Source: Paragordius varius (lineage: Eukaryota; Nematomorpha). From it: a stretch of DNA of 64,000 nt. Location of the stretch: positions 372,001 to 436,000 of the forward strand of contig OZ176053.1 in the NCBI GenBank assembly GCA_964247055.1, written 5' to 3'. The notes under the pieces were generated by a model. It searched no databases, was not told the DNA's origin, and worked only from the letters and a program-made list of their open reading frames with translations. A program made the translations under genes and the position numbers. Below, in pieces: positions 24,241 to 36,917 of this stretch (position 1 is the stretch's first letter; every line of letters starts with the position of its first letter).

Positions 24241-25552
24241 AGCGCTTTTATCCCGTTTCCATTTTGTCCCAAAATAATAAGAAGTAACTTCAACATAATT
24301 TTACTATAAAATAATTTTTGGGCAAAATATCCAATTTTCGGGAAAATGATTTCTTTATGCCAAAAGTTAGCCATTATTTAAATCGCGCAACATCGACATT
24401 TTTGCTTTTGTTTTAAATTAGCCGATTTTAGAAGAACGAAAAATTTGGGACTTTCGGAGCCAATATGAGATTTTTGTTTTGTTCCTATATGTATAGTTTA
24501 TGAGATATTTTAGTGATTTTTTTGGAATGAAGCATTTAGCTTTCAACAAAAATAATTATTCAACAAAATGTCGCAAATTTTTTCATTTTCTTATATGAAG
24601 CTGTCGCTACAAAAATTTAAATAACATTTTTAAATTATTCGTAGGGGCCAAAACAAAAAGCACCATGTTAATCTTGATATATTTTCCTATCATAATATAC
24701 CATTTGCACTTCAAGAGTGTACCACTTTAAGTTAGCCCTTGAACATTTCAAATTGGTCCTTCAACAATTCATGTTGATCCTTGATTTAAATTGGTCCTTG
24801 AACACTTCAAATTTGACTTTTTTTTGTTTTGTTTTGTTTTTAACTTTCAAGCAAATCGTATATAATTTATCTATATCATCGTTTTTAACCTATATTATTT
24901 AACATAAATTTTATATTTATATCAACTTTTAACATTGAAAAACCGTATATCTTTATTAAATTCATATTATTTTGGAAATTTATAAGATCTTAACACGTAA
25001 CTAAAAAATATTTATAATTTTTCATTTAAAACATTTAAAAACTACTATTTTTGTTAAATGGAAAAAATTAGCTTGAAATAAAAAAGTGGTTTTTAAATAA
25101 CAATTTTTATCTCTTTAATGAAATATATAATAAGTGAAGAAAATTAAATTATAAAATAATAAATTACATAAATACATGCAAAAATTATGGTTAAATCAAA
25201 ATTTAAAAATTTTAAGACCGATTTGCAGTGTTAGACCACCTTGAAATGTTCAAGGACACTAGTGCAAATGGTATATATATATATATCCGAAAGTTAATTA
25301 AGTATCTAGTTAATAAAATTTAAATCTTTTACCACATTATTTTTATTCAAATTTAACATCATAGTGCAATTTCATAGTTTTCCTTGTAACTCCATAAAGT
25401 CCGTAAAGGACCTTTTATTGTAAAATCTCAATATAATATGGTTCGCGTTTGAATTATCTTTATGAAACTTATTAACAAACAATTAATTAGTTGACGCGTT
25501 TTCCTTTATTCTATTTCCTATTTGACCTAATGTACGATAAAAGCGCTATTTT
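24241..25552. mobile_element. Candidate inverted-repeat element with nested MITE-1-like copy
   Basis: AGCGCTTTTATC at the left and GATAAAAGCGCT at the right form a short inverted repeat about 1.3 kb apart. Inside, 24697-25275 is a MITE-1 relative with ends ATACCATTTGCACTTCAAG and the complement. The outer boundaries rest only on the short terminal match. Confidence 0.4.
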
Positions 25553-26300
25553 GATTTTTACAAAAATAAATATAACTAATTTAAATTTAATGTTTAATCG
25601 CATTTATCAATTAAAATATTTATTATCTGGTCACATATGAGTTATAGACATTTATTTTTGGATCGCACCGTTTCGGAGAATAAATAATTACTGTAACAAA
25701 AATTCGAAAAGAGAAAATATTTTAAAACCTGTATTCCAAAGGATCATGGAAAATTGTTGAAATTGTTTTTTATTTAATGTTTTTAAAATGGCGATATCAA
25801 ATTTAGATAATTATATCTGTGACTGAAGTGATAAATCAAATTTTATTATAAAAGTTTTGGGTTTAGATATTTAAACCAATGGTACTCACCAAATTTTTTT
25901 AAAAAGCCCTAAAAATGTTTATTTTGCAAGGGCTGCGCATTATAAAAAACTGATAAAAATATTAAAGCTGTTTGACAAATTTACAGATATTTCAGGGTCA
26001 AAGGGCTTTTAGGGCCCCGGTTTTTACTGATTTATAAGATCATTAAATGGTGCCTAGACAAGTGTGATATTAATAAAAAGTTTTGATTTATCATATAAAT
26101 AAATGAAAAATATTTTTTATTTAAAGATCAGAATAGAAGGACCTTCAAATAAACCCATATATAAGAGTTTGGCAAATGATAAAAAAAAATTGAATATAAT
26201 GTTTAGACGATGAAAATTGTAAAAGTAAAATTTTATACCCGGTTGGCATAATTGTCTTGTAAATCCAATTAGTTTATGAATAAAAAAGTTTGCTTTTTTA

Positions 26301-26524
26301 CAGTCATGTATCCTTTTTTTATCAAAAAATTTTTTTTTCGTTAAATGTGTAAAAAAATTTGGTAAAGAATGGAAAAAAACAAGAGCTCTATGGTAATTGT
26401 TATACTTTTTTGATGAATATGATATTGTTAATACCATAGAGCAGTTTTTTCCATCTTTAACAAATATTTATACCCATTTAACGAAATAAAATAAATTTTT
26501 GATTAAATAAAGGATACATGACTG
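26301..26524. mobile_element. 224-bp hairpin MITE
   Basis: CAGTCATGTATCC at the left and GGATACATGACTG at the right, TA on both sides. Inner parts also pair (the 'ctctatggta' and 'taccatagag' region). A TA-targeting non-autonomous element distinct from MITE-2. Confidence 0.75.
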
Positions 26525-27303
26525 TATTTTAACACATACATTAGTATTTATTGTAAACTTTTAAAGCACTTTTTCGGTCGATCGCTGACGCCGAAAACCC
26601 TTTAAAATGAATGCTTGTGGAAATTATAGAGTTTAACTTTTTCAAAAATTTCCTTTCTGAAAATTTTAAAATAGGGGTGTCCAACACACACGGCTTCGTG
26701 AGCCACATTCGATAAATATATGGGCCTTAATTAATAATTAGATTTCAGGCATAAAAATGTCAATTAAAAAGTGCTATTTATTTAACCGATTTCTGTAAAT
26801 TTTTTGTCTAACAAATATAAAAATTTATTTGGGAAATATCAATTTTACTAATAATTTGTGAGAATATTATTTCTAATTGTAAAATTCGTAGCAATTTTGT
26901 TTCCCAAAATTTTCGCTCGCCGCCTAATATGAAGAACAGAGAAGTGCTGAATACGTTTTAAATCGATACTAAACCAATCGAAAAATAAAATTTTTATAAA
27001 TCATTGGAAAACAACTTAAAATATAAAGTAAAAATTTTATACATAATTGTTTATTTATTTAATATCTAATCTACAGTAAAGCGCACCACAGAGTTTATCG
27101 TGTATAGGTAATAAATAACAATATGTATGTATATAATTGCGTAAAAGTTCATATTATTTATACGTTTAATTTATTGCCGTTTATAATTCATTCTACTTTT
27201 GTTTTTCTCCCTTTCTTTTGTTTTTTGATATACATAATAATCCGTTTTCTAAAAATTCAAAATTTAATTTTTGACTTTTAAAAAATATTTTTTTTTTTCG
27301 AAT

Positions 27304-30300
27304 ATGAAAATCAATCAAATTCACAATTCGGATTTACATGTTTCCCAATTGTGTTTAGGGACATGGCAATTCAACGATAACACAGCTGGGACTTCATCGT
27401 ATACCTGGGATGCCCAAGATTATAAAGTTTTGCTTAATCAATTTAATTTACAATTTTGAAATTGACTATTTTTTTTTTGAAAAATATGTACTTGAAAAAT
27501 TTTATATTTTAAAAATATAGGTTTCTAAAGAAATTGTCGATGCCTCAATCGAAAGTGGAATCAATTTTTTTGATACCGCTGAGGTAACTGATATAGTTAT
27601 TTAATAATTTTTCTCTACTTAGCCTTTTATTTCATAATTAAATTGCTTTTTTAAAAAAAACTGTCTGAGGTATATCCTTGAAACTTAATTTTTTATAAAT
27701 TGTACTTCCTTGTTTTGCATTTTTTTCAAAAATAAAATATAATTAATAATTTTCTTTTGTTATGTATGACTTCCTCATCTATCTTTGAGCGAACTCACAC
27801 AAATTTTTACGCATGTCATATTTTATTTTACCTGTGGTGACAAAAAAGGTTTGATGGTATAAAAATGCAAAATATGTCTTTTCTAGAAAATTATTATAGG
27901 CTATGGATACCAAAGTTTACTTGTGGAAAAACGGCTGCAATTAATTACTTTTTTTTACAATTTTTTAAAATAGCTGGCGAAATATTTAAAAATATTAATG
28001 AAAATTAAAAAATAATATTTATCCTAATAATTATAGGCTTATAAGAATTCAGAATCTGTCTTGGGTCGCATTATAGAGGGCAGTTATAAATCCAGGCGCG
28101 GTGATTTGATCATTGCATCTAAGGTTGGCTTTAGTGCCGCTGTGGATAAACCGACTGCTTACACAGAAACTGATATGGAAGATTCTTTGAATACCACATT
28201 ACGAAGTTTGAAAACCGATTATCTCGATATATATCAGGTGATTAAAGATAAATGATTTAAATAGTAAAAATGATGCCAATGAAAGCAATGCTTTTGTTTT
28301 CAGTAATGTTTTAAACGATGTTTTTTAAATGCGAATAAACAGATGTATGTGGTTTTTTGAGCGATTCTTCGCTTATTTTTACTTACATTACACCCTTACA
28401 TAATTGAGTATTAAATAATGAAAAATGATAATTGCTTGCTTGCGCAGCAAAATCTGATATCTAACTATTGTTTAAACTAAAAAATGTGAAGGTTAATATT
28501 TTATAATCGTTTTTAGAAGTAGAATATTTAAATACCAAAATTTTTTAATCCAATGTTTTAGATCCATTGGCCAGCTGTAATGAAAGATGTTGAAGGCACT
28601 GTCAAAGCCCTTAAGCGTTTCCAAAGTTTAGGGAAGATTCGATATTATGGAGTCTCTAATTTTGGGCCAAAAACTATGGAAGCATTCTATGCTGCTGGTG
28701 GACAGCCCATTTCCAACCAAGTTGGATCCATGACAATTTTTATTAATTCAATATTTCTTCTCGTTGCTTTAATATAATTTTTGCGTTATTTCTTTCTGAA
28801 TTTTATTGTTCGTTTTTTAATCTTTTAGTTACCATACAGTTTGTTGTGGCGAGCCATTGAATATGATATTATTCCAGAGTGTGCAAAACATAATTTGGAT
28901 ATCCTAGCATATTCTCCGTTGGCCCAGGGCTTGCTTTCAGGAAAGTATGAAACGGGTTCACAATTTCCCGAAGGCAGGCGCCGGTCACGGCTATTTGATT
29001 GCAAAAGGTATAAGCAGACGAATTTTATAAATATAGTATAAATACTTTTATATTATATTTATACTTAATTTTTGTAAAATTTACCAATTATTATTTGGAA
29101 TGGTAAAATTTTTTTTATATTGATTAATATTTTATTTAAAAAAATTCGTGAAAAAAAAACAAAATTAATATAAAGTTATATTTTATTTTTCAATAACAGC
29201 ACCAAACTAGCGACCCACACTGAGGCAGGATGTGAGCAACAAATATTTTCAGCTTTAAATCAAATTAAACATCTACTAAATCAACTTAACGCTAGTCAAA
29301 CCTGCCATACTCATCAACCCACGGCAGATAATGTAAATGACAGCTGTTGTCATGGTGATAAACACACTTGTCATGTAATTTCAATATTAAAATATTTGAG
29401 ATTATATATATATTTAACGTTAAATATATTATATTTAAAAGGGTCAGGACACGGATTGTAAACAGCCACTTAGTATGGTTAGTGTTTCGCTCGATTGGAT
29501 TTTGAAAAATCCTCAAATAGCTTCCGTTATTGTGGGTGCCTCATCGCCTCTACAAATCAAAAATTTAGTGAGCGGTCTAAATCCGGAAGCATTAACTCAG
29601 GTAAACTTATGCATTATAAACCTATTTTTGAGTTTTTAATATAGCATAACTTCTTTTTGTGAATAACACGGGACCGTTCAATAAAATTTACAAAGTTGTT
29701 TAATTTTAAAAAACCAATATCTATTAGCAATCTGCAAAAAAATATCGGCTTTAAAAGCTGTAATTACTAATCTACATATTTATAAAAATGGAAAATGCTG
29801 GCTTTGTGACCTGGTACCGGAAAACCGGTAGACCCATTCAAATCCAAACATCGAAAAAATATAATTATTAATGAATGCCCGACAATAGCTTCGCCCTTTT
29901 TTAAAGGCCCCCAGTTCGGCCCACCCCGTGTAGAACACGGTTTTTTTGTTGAAAACAAAAGTCCACAAAAATCGTGTCATGAGACAATTTTCCGGAGAAC
30001 GTGTTGGACCATTCAATTTCAAATATGATTTTTGTTTACTTATTTTCGATTGCGCCGAACACATTCGTCTCGCTTTTTTAAATTAGGCCCTTACCCGCTC
30101 CCACCGTAATATGCCATTTTTTTCAAAAAAACAAAATCCACAAAAATAATCTTTTGAATCTATGTATTTTCCCCCAAGTAAACAATAAAGGAATGCACCG
30201 TTTTAAAATTCCTATGAGATCATAGCTATTAAATAATGTTTCGAAATAATCCACATATATGGATCATTTTATTGATCGCTTTTTTCAAATCACCCCCCTC

Positions 30301-30629
30301 CCAGAAGTCCGAAGGACTTCCTCGGGCTGCGTAGCAGCGCGAGATTTACGCTAGTATATATATATATAAGGGTCAGATTTATAAAATGCCGTTTTGCACA
30401 TCTTTACGCGACGAAAAAATCAGTTTGCGAAAAAATAGTAGGCACAAAACAAAGACAAAAATTTCCTTTTTTGAAAAAATGACTCATTTTTTAAATTAAA
30501 AAGTTTTATAAGTTTTTATATTTTTATACCAAGGATGTTAAACTTCAACTCGACCAAATTACGGAACCGGTTAAAGCTGCCATTGGAAACAATCCGGACA
30601 TGTGGTTTACTCAAACTCGGTACAGTTGA
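27304..30629 (+). CDS. Aldo-keto reductase with a Cys/His-rich insertion
   Basis: Eight exons, 27304-27426, 27521-27583, 28037-28237, 28562-28720, 28829-29007, 29200-29374, 29442-29600 and 30534-30629 (384 aa, frame intact). NAD(P)H-dependent carbonyl reductase by family. TIM-barrel signatures: LCLGTWQFN, the catalytic tetrad D59/Y64 (FFDTAEAY), K91 (IIASKVGF) and H131 (DIYQIHWP), GKIRYYGVSNFG, LAYSPLAQGLLSGKY, and the cofactor-binding end SVIVGASSPLQIKNL. Start chosen at the ATG just before KINQIHN. Residues about 276-306 form an insert with two CH pairs, CCH and a further C, placed where related reductases have a short loop. The substrate cannot be told; the overall type resembles bacterial and plant general aldo-keto reductases. 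The last intron (29601-30533) contains GC-richer DNA with hairpins. Confidence 0.93.
29800..30345. repeat. GC-richer insert with hairpins in the last aldo-keto reductase intron
   Basis: Stands out from its AT-rich surroundings. Contains ACCGGAAAACCGGT near 29815, then at its right end two adjacent stem-loops: GAAGTCC-GAA-GGACTTC (30304-30320) and a second with GCTGC-GTA-GCAGC (30321-30343). No protein similarity recognised on either strand. Confidence 0.5.
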
Positions 30630-31727
30630 ATACAATCCACTGATTTTAAAATAAAATTGGGTTTCATTTATCCCATCATATGGCTAAACACATTTACTAG
30701 TCTTATATTTCTGTTTTTATGATGTTTTTTAAACTCGCTATATTACATCAATTTTTATTTCATTTTATAATCATTTTAACAAACATATTTTCATAATTTT
30801 AACTTTAAACCATTTTTTTATCATATTTTACCTCATTACCCATATAAATATATCAAGTTATATAATCTCTACAACTTTTAAATTAATTCCTTTATTTATA
30901 AATTTGTTATTGGCCACAATATTTTAAATAAATTTTTATAATATGTTGAACAGATAAAATCCGAAATTTCATATGAATACACAAGTAAATACTATAATTA
31001 AAATGTTATCTGTGGTATAATTATCGGTTAATTAAAATAGAAGCGCATCAATATTTATAATCTGGAGAAAATCCACCAAATATATGTTATTATAAGCAAT
31101 CTAAAAGTGCTGACCAAGTCATGACCCGGTCAGTGAATATTTATTTTTTACCATGGTCTTTTAAAAAGCTGTTTTTCGAAAAATTGCCAGTATTGTTTTT
31201 TAATATATTTATTAAAAATTAATTATTTAAATAAAAGAATCGATATTTAAATATGCTCTATATTTAAAACAATAGATTAAAAATTGTTAAACATGCATCC
31301 TTATGATATTAGCATTTAAACATGAAATCCACTGTGGGAATATTTTGAAAAACAAAACAATCAAGCAAAACATCTTATAATTGTTTTTGTAACATGATGT
31401 CAAAAACAACCGGTTAAAGCGCTAATATTTACGTAGAGTTATAACCATATCAAAACGTAAATTTTAATTTGATTAACCCAAATTTGTATTAATTTAAATA
31501 ACTGTTAATAAAAAATTTAAGGTTAATAATTTATTAAAACACAAGTTAAATAAATGCTTATATTATTGACTGTTGTTTAATTATAAATAAGATGACAGTT
31601 ACGGTCGCTTATATAAGTTATAATCCACCTAAATTATTCAAATTTAATCAAGATTGAATCAAATAAATTTATACAATCCTTAAATATTTATTAAAATAGA
31701 CAATTTAAAATATTTTGTAAAAAATTA
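30630..31727. other. Intergenic, 3' ends converge
   Basis: AT-rich; convergent 3' flanks of the aldo-keto reductase and secreted gene A. Around 31100-31200 there is a fragment ('gctgaccaagtcatgacccg') matching the hAT-like element at 45792. A minus-strand AATAAA (31687-31692) lies about 36 nt beyond the gene A stop. Confidence 0.55.
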
Positions 31728-34700
31728 TTAACAAGTTTGAAAAAATAGACGGAAATCATGTTTAGTTCCCTTCAAAGTTATTTCCGGCCAGCTGATGTAC
31801 TGAATAAAATGGTTGGGCAAAAAATAAGTTTTAGTTTTGTTCCTATGTTCACTATATACTTCATGTACTCTGACACCCGTGGATAGCTGTTTGTATTCAA
31901 CCTAAAATTAATTAAATGTTAAAATATACCATAAAAAGGCATCACTATACAATTTAAAAGTTTTTCAAAAAAAACGATAGTTACAGTAAAATATAATACA
32001 GACAAAACGTTAAAACCTAACGACAAATATTTTTTTAATGTTAGCTGTACCTTTAAATCGATTTTTTAATATTACCTATTAAATTAAACTTCAAGTTTTA
32101 AATACAGATGTGAATTGGTAATACAATCATTTATATATTTTGGAATATAAATAAAATAGTTTATCTCGAAAATACACAGGTTTTAAAAGTAGGGTTGTCT
32201 TTCAAAAAATATTTGACATGTTTTTAACTGTCTGTATAATTTCAATGTTCACCTTAATCGTATTAAAATATTTTGTATCCTTATCGGATATCAATATAGT
32301 AAATAATATTTTAAAAACTAAAAGCCGCTTTTAAAAATAAAGTATGCATATATTTAGTAATAAAAATTTAAATAATAAATTTAAAATTAATTTACTTGAG
32401 CGTCAAAATTAAGGGGAAGTGGACAAGAAATAATGAAAGAATTTTTTTCTGCTTCATGATGCAAAAAACATATTTGAGGTCTTGGCACAGGGTTTGGAAA
32501 TAGCTCCCATTCATACGTCAAATTAACTACCAGCTTTTGATTAAAAATAAAAAAAAACTAAATTTGCATTATTAAAAAACATGTTAGTTTATCTAAAAAT
32601 GTGCCATATTTACTTATATTATTACACTTTTTTTAGTTAAAAATTTACGGTATTAATAACACAATCGTTCATTTTAATTAAAAACTTATTATATGCCCTT
32701 TTTTTAAAAAAATATATTAATCAATTAAAAGTACATGTTTTTTCACTAAAAATAAGCTAGTACATTGACCTTTTTTACGTAGTTTTTTCCGCACTTTGCA
32801 TTTTATAACAATACTTGACAAAATATCACACTTTAATGTTATTGTAAAAAAAATTACATAAAAATAGGTTTAACTGTATATATCTCAAAAATATTTAAAA
32901 AACCCTAATTAAATTAACTTACATCACTTATAATCCGAAGGATGGAACCAGGTCTAATACCTACGATCTCATCTATACGATACAGCGTATCCACTGGGAT
33001 ATGATATGCATTATTTTGTTCGGGATCTCGGTTATATATTTGACGGGCCATAATAGGCGTGTACAAAATATTGAGGAGCCTTCCCACATGTACTGTCTTG
33101 GTACTGAGAAAAATATTATATTTACAGTAAAAAGTGAAATTATACGGACAAAAAACGTAAAAATATAAAGACAAATATTTTTTTCTAAAAGACAACCATA
33201 CTTTTTTAATCTTGATTTTTTTCAACATAACTCATTGTTTATAATAGCAAAAAATCAAATAGGGATATATATTACAAACACACTCAATTCTATAATTTAG
33301 AATCGTAACTAAATAGCATATAGAGGTAAAATTAAGGTTTTAAAAAATATGGTTGTCTTTTAGATAAAAACATTTGTCTTTATATTTTTTGTTTTGTCCG
33401 TATAATTTTATAATTTTTACTGTAAATTTGCATATGTGGTGTCATAGAGTAGTGTGCGACTGAATTTTACAATAATAATTTTAACTCAAATTTATACAAA
33501 AAGCTACAAAGCTAAATTTTAGATTTATGTTGACATGTATGTTAGAATGAAAATTAAAATTATGCGGATTAAACGTTAAAAACTAAAAGACGTATTTTTT
33601 TCAAACAACAACCATATTTTTTAAACCTTGATTTTTCTATAAACTATTTATTACATTTGTAAAATATATAATTGAGTGTGTTAACATCTCTATTTCCGTA
33701 TTACAACCCTAAACGAAGGATTTTATAATATAATAAGGTTTAAAAAGCATGGTAATCTTTTTTAAAAGTATATTTGTGTCTTAATTTTTACGCTTTGTCT
33801 GGATAAAATATTAATTTTTATGAGATTAGTAAGTCATCCTATCTGATAAAATATAAAATTACTTAAATTATATTATACACGATTTTGTGGATCAGTTATA
33901 TGAACTCAATTTTTAAAAGGGTATAGCCCTAAATTATATAAAAAGATGGTTTCTATATTTATGGCCATAATTTGAAAGAACCTATACTATAACTATAATA
34001 TACGGACAAAACCTAAAAATATAAAGACAAATATTTTTTTCTAAAAGGCAACCATACTTTTTAAATCTTACTTTTTCCTGCAAAGTATGATAAAAAAAAC
34101 GTAAATTGTTAACTCAATCATTAATATACTTTACGATTGTAATTACATGATTTTATAACAGAAATTAAGGCTTAAAAAAGTATGGTTGTTTTTTGAAAAA
34201 AAAGTTTTTATATTTTTACGTTTTGTCCGTATTTTTCATTGTACTTTTTGAATAAGGCATAGAACTGCTTAATTACAAAATTAGTGTTTAATTAAAAGGC
34301 TTTAATTTATTAAATCGTATATTTACATCAACTTTATTTCTATCTTCTAACCAATCTTAAAAACTAATTGCAATTTTAAAAACCACAAAAAGCGTGATAA
34401 TTTTTTTCATTTTTTAACTTTTACGAAAAGTATTAAAGAGTAAACCTATATCAATAATGTAATTTAATTGATCATTTACAGTTCAAATTCACCCTCGAAC
34501 AATTCAAATTCAATCTCGAACTATTTTTATTCACCCTTGAACAATTTAAATTCATCTTAAAAATAAATTATGTGTTTTCGAACTAATATAAATCATTATT
34601 AATATAAAATATATCTCTATGGCATAGTGTATAATTTTTCAGTATTATTTTGATAAAAAAAATTTTTGTTGTTAATATATACAGGTATTTTTTAATCTTA

Positions 34701-35549
34701 AAAACATATATTTTATTTGACAATGATGAATTGTTCAAGGGTGAATTTGAATTGTTCAAGGGTGAATTTGAATTGTTCAAGTGTGAATATGAATTGTAAA
34801 TGGTATATATATTAAAACTTTTGCATTCAAAGTTAATTTTAATTTTACTATAATTTGATTTGACTTACAAGCGATCCAGATATGTAAGCTCGGGGAAAAC
34901 GAAAGCAGTTCCAATACGTTTATTCCTCTGAATTTGATCACATAAATAGTTTTTTCCTAAAATATTTTTACAACAATAGAGTAAGTAATATAGAAAAGGC
35001 CATAAAACTAAAAGCATTTTTTTAAAGTTAACCTAATATTTAAATATTTAATTTTTTTCATATACAATATATGATTAGGGGTTAGATATTTGTATTATGT
35101 AATTATACAACTTTAATCATATGGGCTATAAAAAATTCTAAAATATCAAAATTATTTAAAATTTTTAACTAAAAAATTTTAGCCTATAAATTTACATATA
35201 GCTAATTTTAATATATTACAGTTAAATTTATATAGAAAAAAAGTAAATACATAAAGGACAAATATATTTTTCAAAAGAACGCTGTACTCTATTTCACATT
35301 TAGTGGTTTAAAAAGTATGGTTTTTTTGAAAATTTTTTTATGTCGGTATAATTTTATTTGTACAGTAATATTATCATTTTTACCTTTTGTAATATTCAAA
35401 AGATCATTTTCCAGGGGATTATCAGCTGTTTCTGGCAGGCCGCCCAAATCAAAAGGGTGAGTTTCTGTATCTTTGATTCCACAGAGTATGAAGTTAACTA
35501 AGGCAAAAGCGATAATAATTATCAAAAGTGTAAAAATATTGGTCTTCAT
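31728..35549 (-). CDS. Secreted protein of unknown family, paralog A
   Basis: Five exons on the minus strand: 35384-35549, 34869-34956, 32923-33103, 32396-32533 and 31728-31901 (248 aa). Residues 1-24 form a strong signal peptide (MKTNIFTLLIIIIAFALVNF). The rest is soluble-looking: FVFPELTYLD, NILYTPIMARQIY, YHIPVDTLYR, SILRIISD, RPQICFLHHE, SCPLPL and the end HDFRLFFQTC. Intron phases (1, 2, 0, 0) and exon order are identical in genes B and C, so the three arose by duplication. Shared features are a Cys in exon 2, two Cys in exon 4 and a Cys as the last residue. I do not recognise the fold or function. Introns carry several MITE-2 copies (for example 33125-33422) and a MITE-1 (34472-34802). 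Confidence 0.88.
33125..33422. mobile_element. MITE-2 copy in intron 2 of gene A
   Basis: CAGTAAAAAGTGAAATTATA at the left, TTTTTACTG at the right, TA on both sides; 298 bp. It ends about 20 bp from the exon-3 acceptor. Two more degraded copies follow at about 33545-33815 and 33995-34240. Confidence 0.85.
34472..34802. mobile_element. MITE-1 copy in intron 2 of gene A
   Basis: Left end 'catttacagttcaaattcac' with three tandem 'gaacaattcaaattcaccct'-type subunits, right end with three complementary subunits and 'gaattgtaaatggta'. Interior landmarks match the copy split by the palindrome. Confidence 0.8.
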
Positions 35550-36917
35550 TCAAGGCAAATCAATTTTTCCAGATAAATTTTGGAATATATTGTAAATTGA
35601 ATTTATATTATTTTTAAAAACTAATAAAATTAAAAATCGGAATCTAACATATACGGGTCAGAATTTTAAGATCAATAAAATTGAAATATCGTGTATATAA
35701 GGCGAACAGGGTGGGTAAATATAATTTATATACAAATTTATATACTACTGTGTGTCAACAAATATAGGCGCCATTATACCTTATAAATGTAAATGTATGT
35801 GGTGTTTATTTGTTTTATTGTTTCTTAAAATTTTGGGTTGAAATTGTGATAATTACAGTTGTAATAATTTTGTTAGAAGCCATTATAACCTAAACTCAAA
35901 TAATGGGAAAATTTAAAGTTAAAAATTTAAGGCAGACTCAGTTACTTTAATTTTTAATATTGGTAAATATATTTTATGGGGATACCCCAAAGATTTAAAG
36001 ATATTCTTTTCTAGTGAGAGCTAACTTTTTAACAATTAATGTCTAACATAACTATAATTGGGAACATATCTTATTTCAATTTTTAGGTTATAACAATATT
36101 CCTTATAATGAAAATCTGAGTCTATAGAGGTTTTCCACCGCTACATCGACTTAAAGGCTCAATGAATTTTATTTTGTGCTGTTTACCATAATTGGTACAA
36201 CGTTGGAATAAAAAACCAACTTTAGCGCCCTTATTCTCAATAATAAAATTTATTTTAATTCTTCTCTAAAAGGTATATACAATATTTGAATTTTGATTAT
36301 ATTATTTCCATTATAAACCATTTTGATTTCATTATAACTAGCGAACTTATATGAGAGACATAAATATTTTTAAGATTCGTTTTTGTTGCACAGTAAAAGC
36401 TATAGTCTAAAAAATATCTTTTTTTTCTTAAGGGTTATTGGAATGTTCTAGTACAGAGGTCCAAAATGGCTTCATGGGCCGCATTTTCAACTTAAGATAT
36501 CTGGCGGGCGGTATTTCAAAAATAAAGTCTAAAAACCGATAATGCTTTGTGAAATAAATATTTTATTAAATATCTAATGGTTTTGAAAATTTAATGCTTT
36601 ACCGAACAATCAATCATAGTGTAGGAGAAATTGAAGCAATAGATACATATCTGATTACATGCTGACACATTTGAAAGGAAATTTGAAATTATTTTATAGA
36701 ATTTTTAACAAAGAAGATTGATTATTTTTGCAAATTTTAGAATTTATAATTGGTATTTTTTCTTGGAGCGGGCAGTACAGAATATCACGGAGAGCCTCAT
36801 GAAAGATATATTATTAGATGACTGAAAATTTCTTGGAGAAACCATACAGAATTTATAATATTCACAATATTTATTCATCATATTTTCCCAAAATATATAT
36901 GACATAAAAATATAATA
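35550..36917. other. Intergenic between paralogs A and B
   Basis: No gene seen. Around 36455-36540 and 36765-36810 are GC-richer patches (acagaggtccaaaatggctt, gggccgcatt) that look like decayed hAT ends. A minus-strand AATAAA (36870-36875) lies about 43 nt beyond the gene B stop. Confidence 0.55.

Larger units (their letters stand above)
22799..27303. other. Intergenic region between LSM8 and the aldo-keto reductase
   Basis: No gene recognised in 4.5 kb. It contains MITE-2 (23391-23660), a candidate 1.3-kb inverted-repeat element (24241-25552) with a MITE-1-like insert, a 224-bp hairpin element (26301-26524) and an hAT-like end near 26675-26730. The reverse-strand frame at 26117-26437 overlaps the hairpin and resembles no protein I know. 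Confidence 0.6.

Noticed and set aside
26117-26437. 106-aa minus-strand ORF
   Set aside because: It overlaps the hairpin MITE at 26301-26524, has no family similarity and consists of AT-driven Phe/Lys/Ile codons.
29767-30064. Overlapping ORFs in the GC-richer aldo-keto reductase intron insert
   Set aside because: Open mainly because of higher GC content. No family recognised, and the segment lies inside an intron whose flanking exons join in frame.
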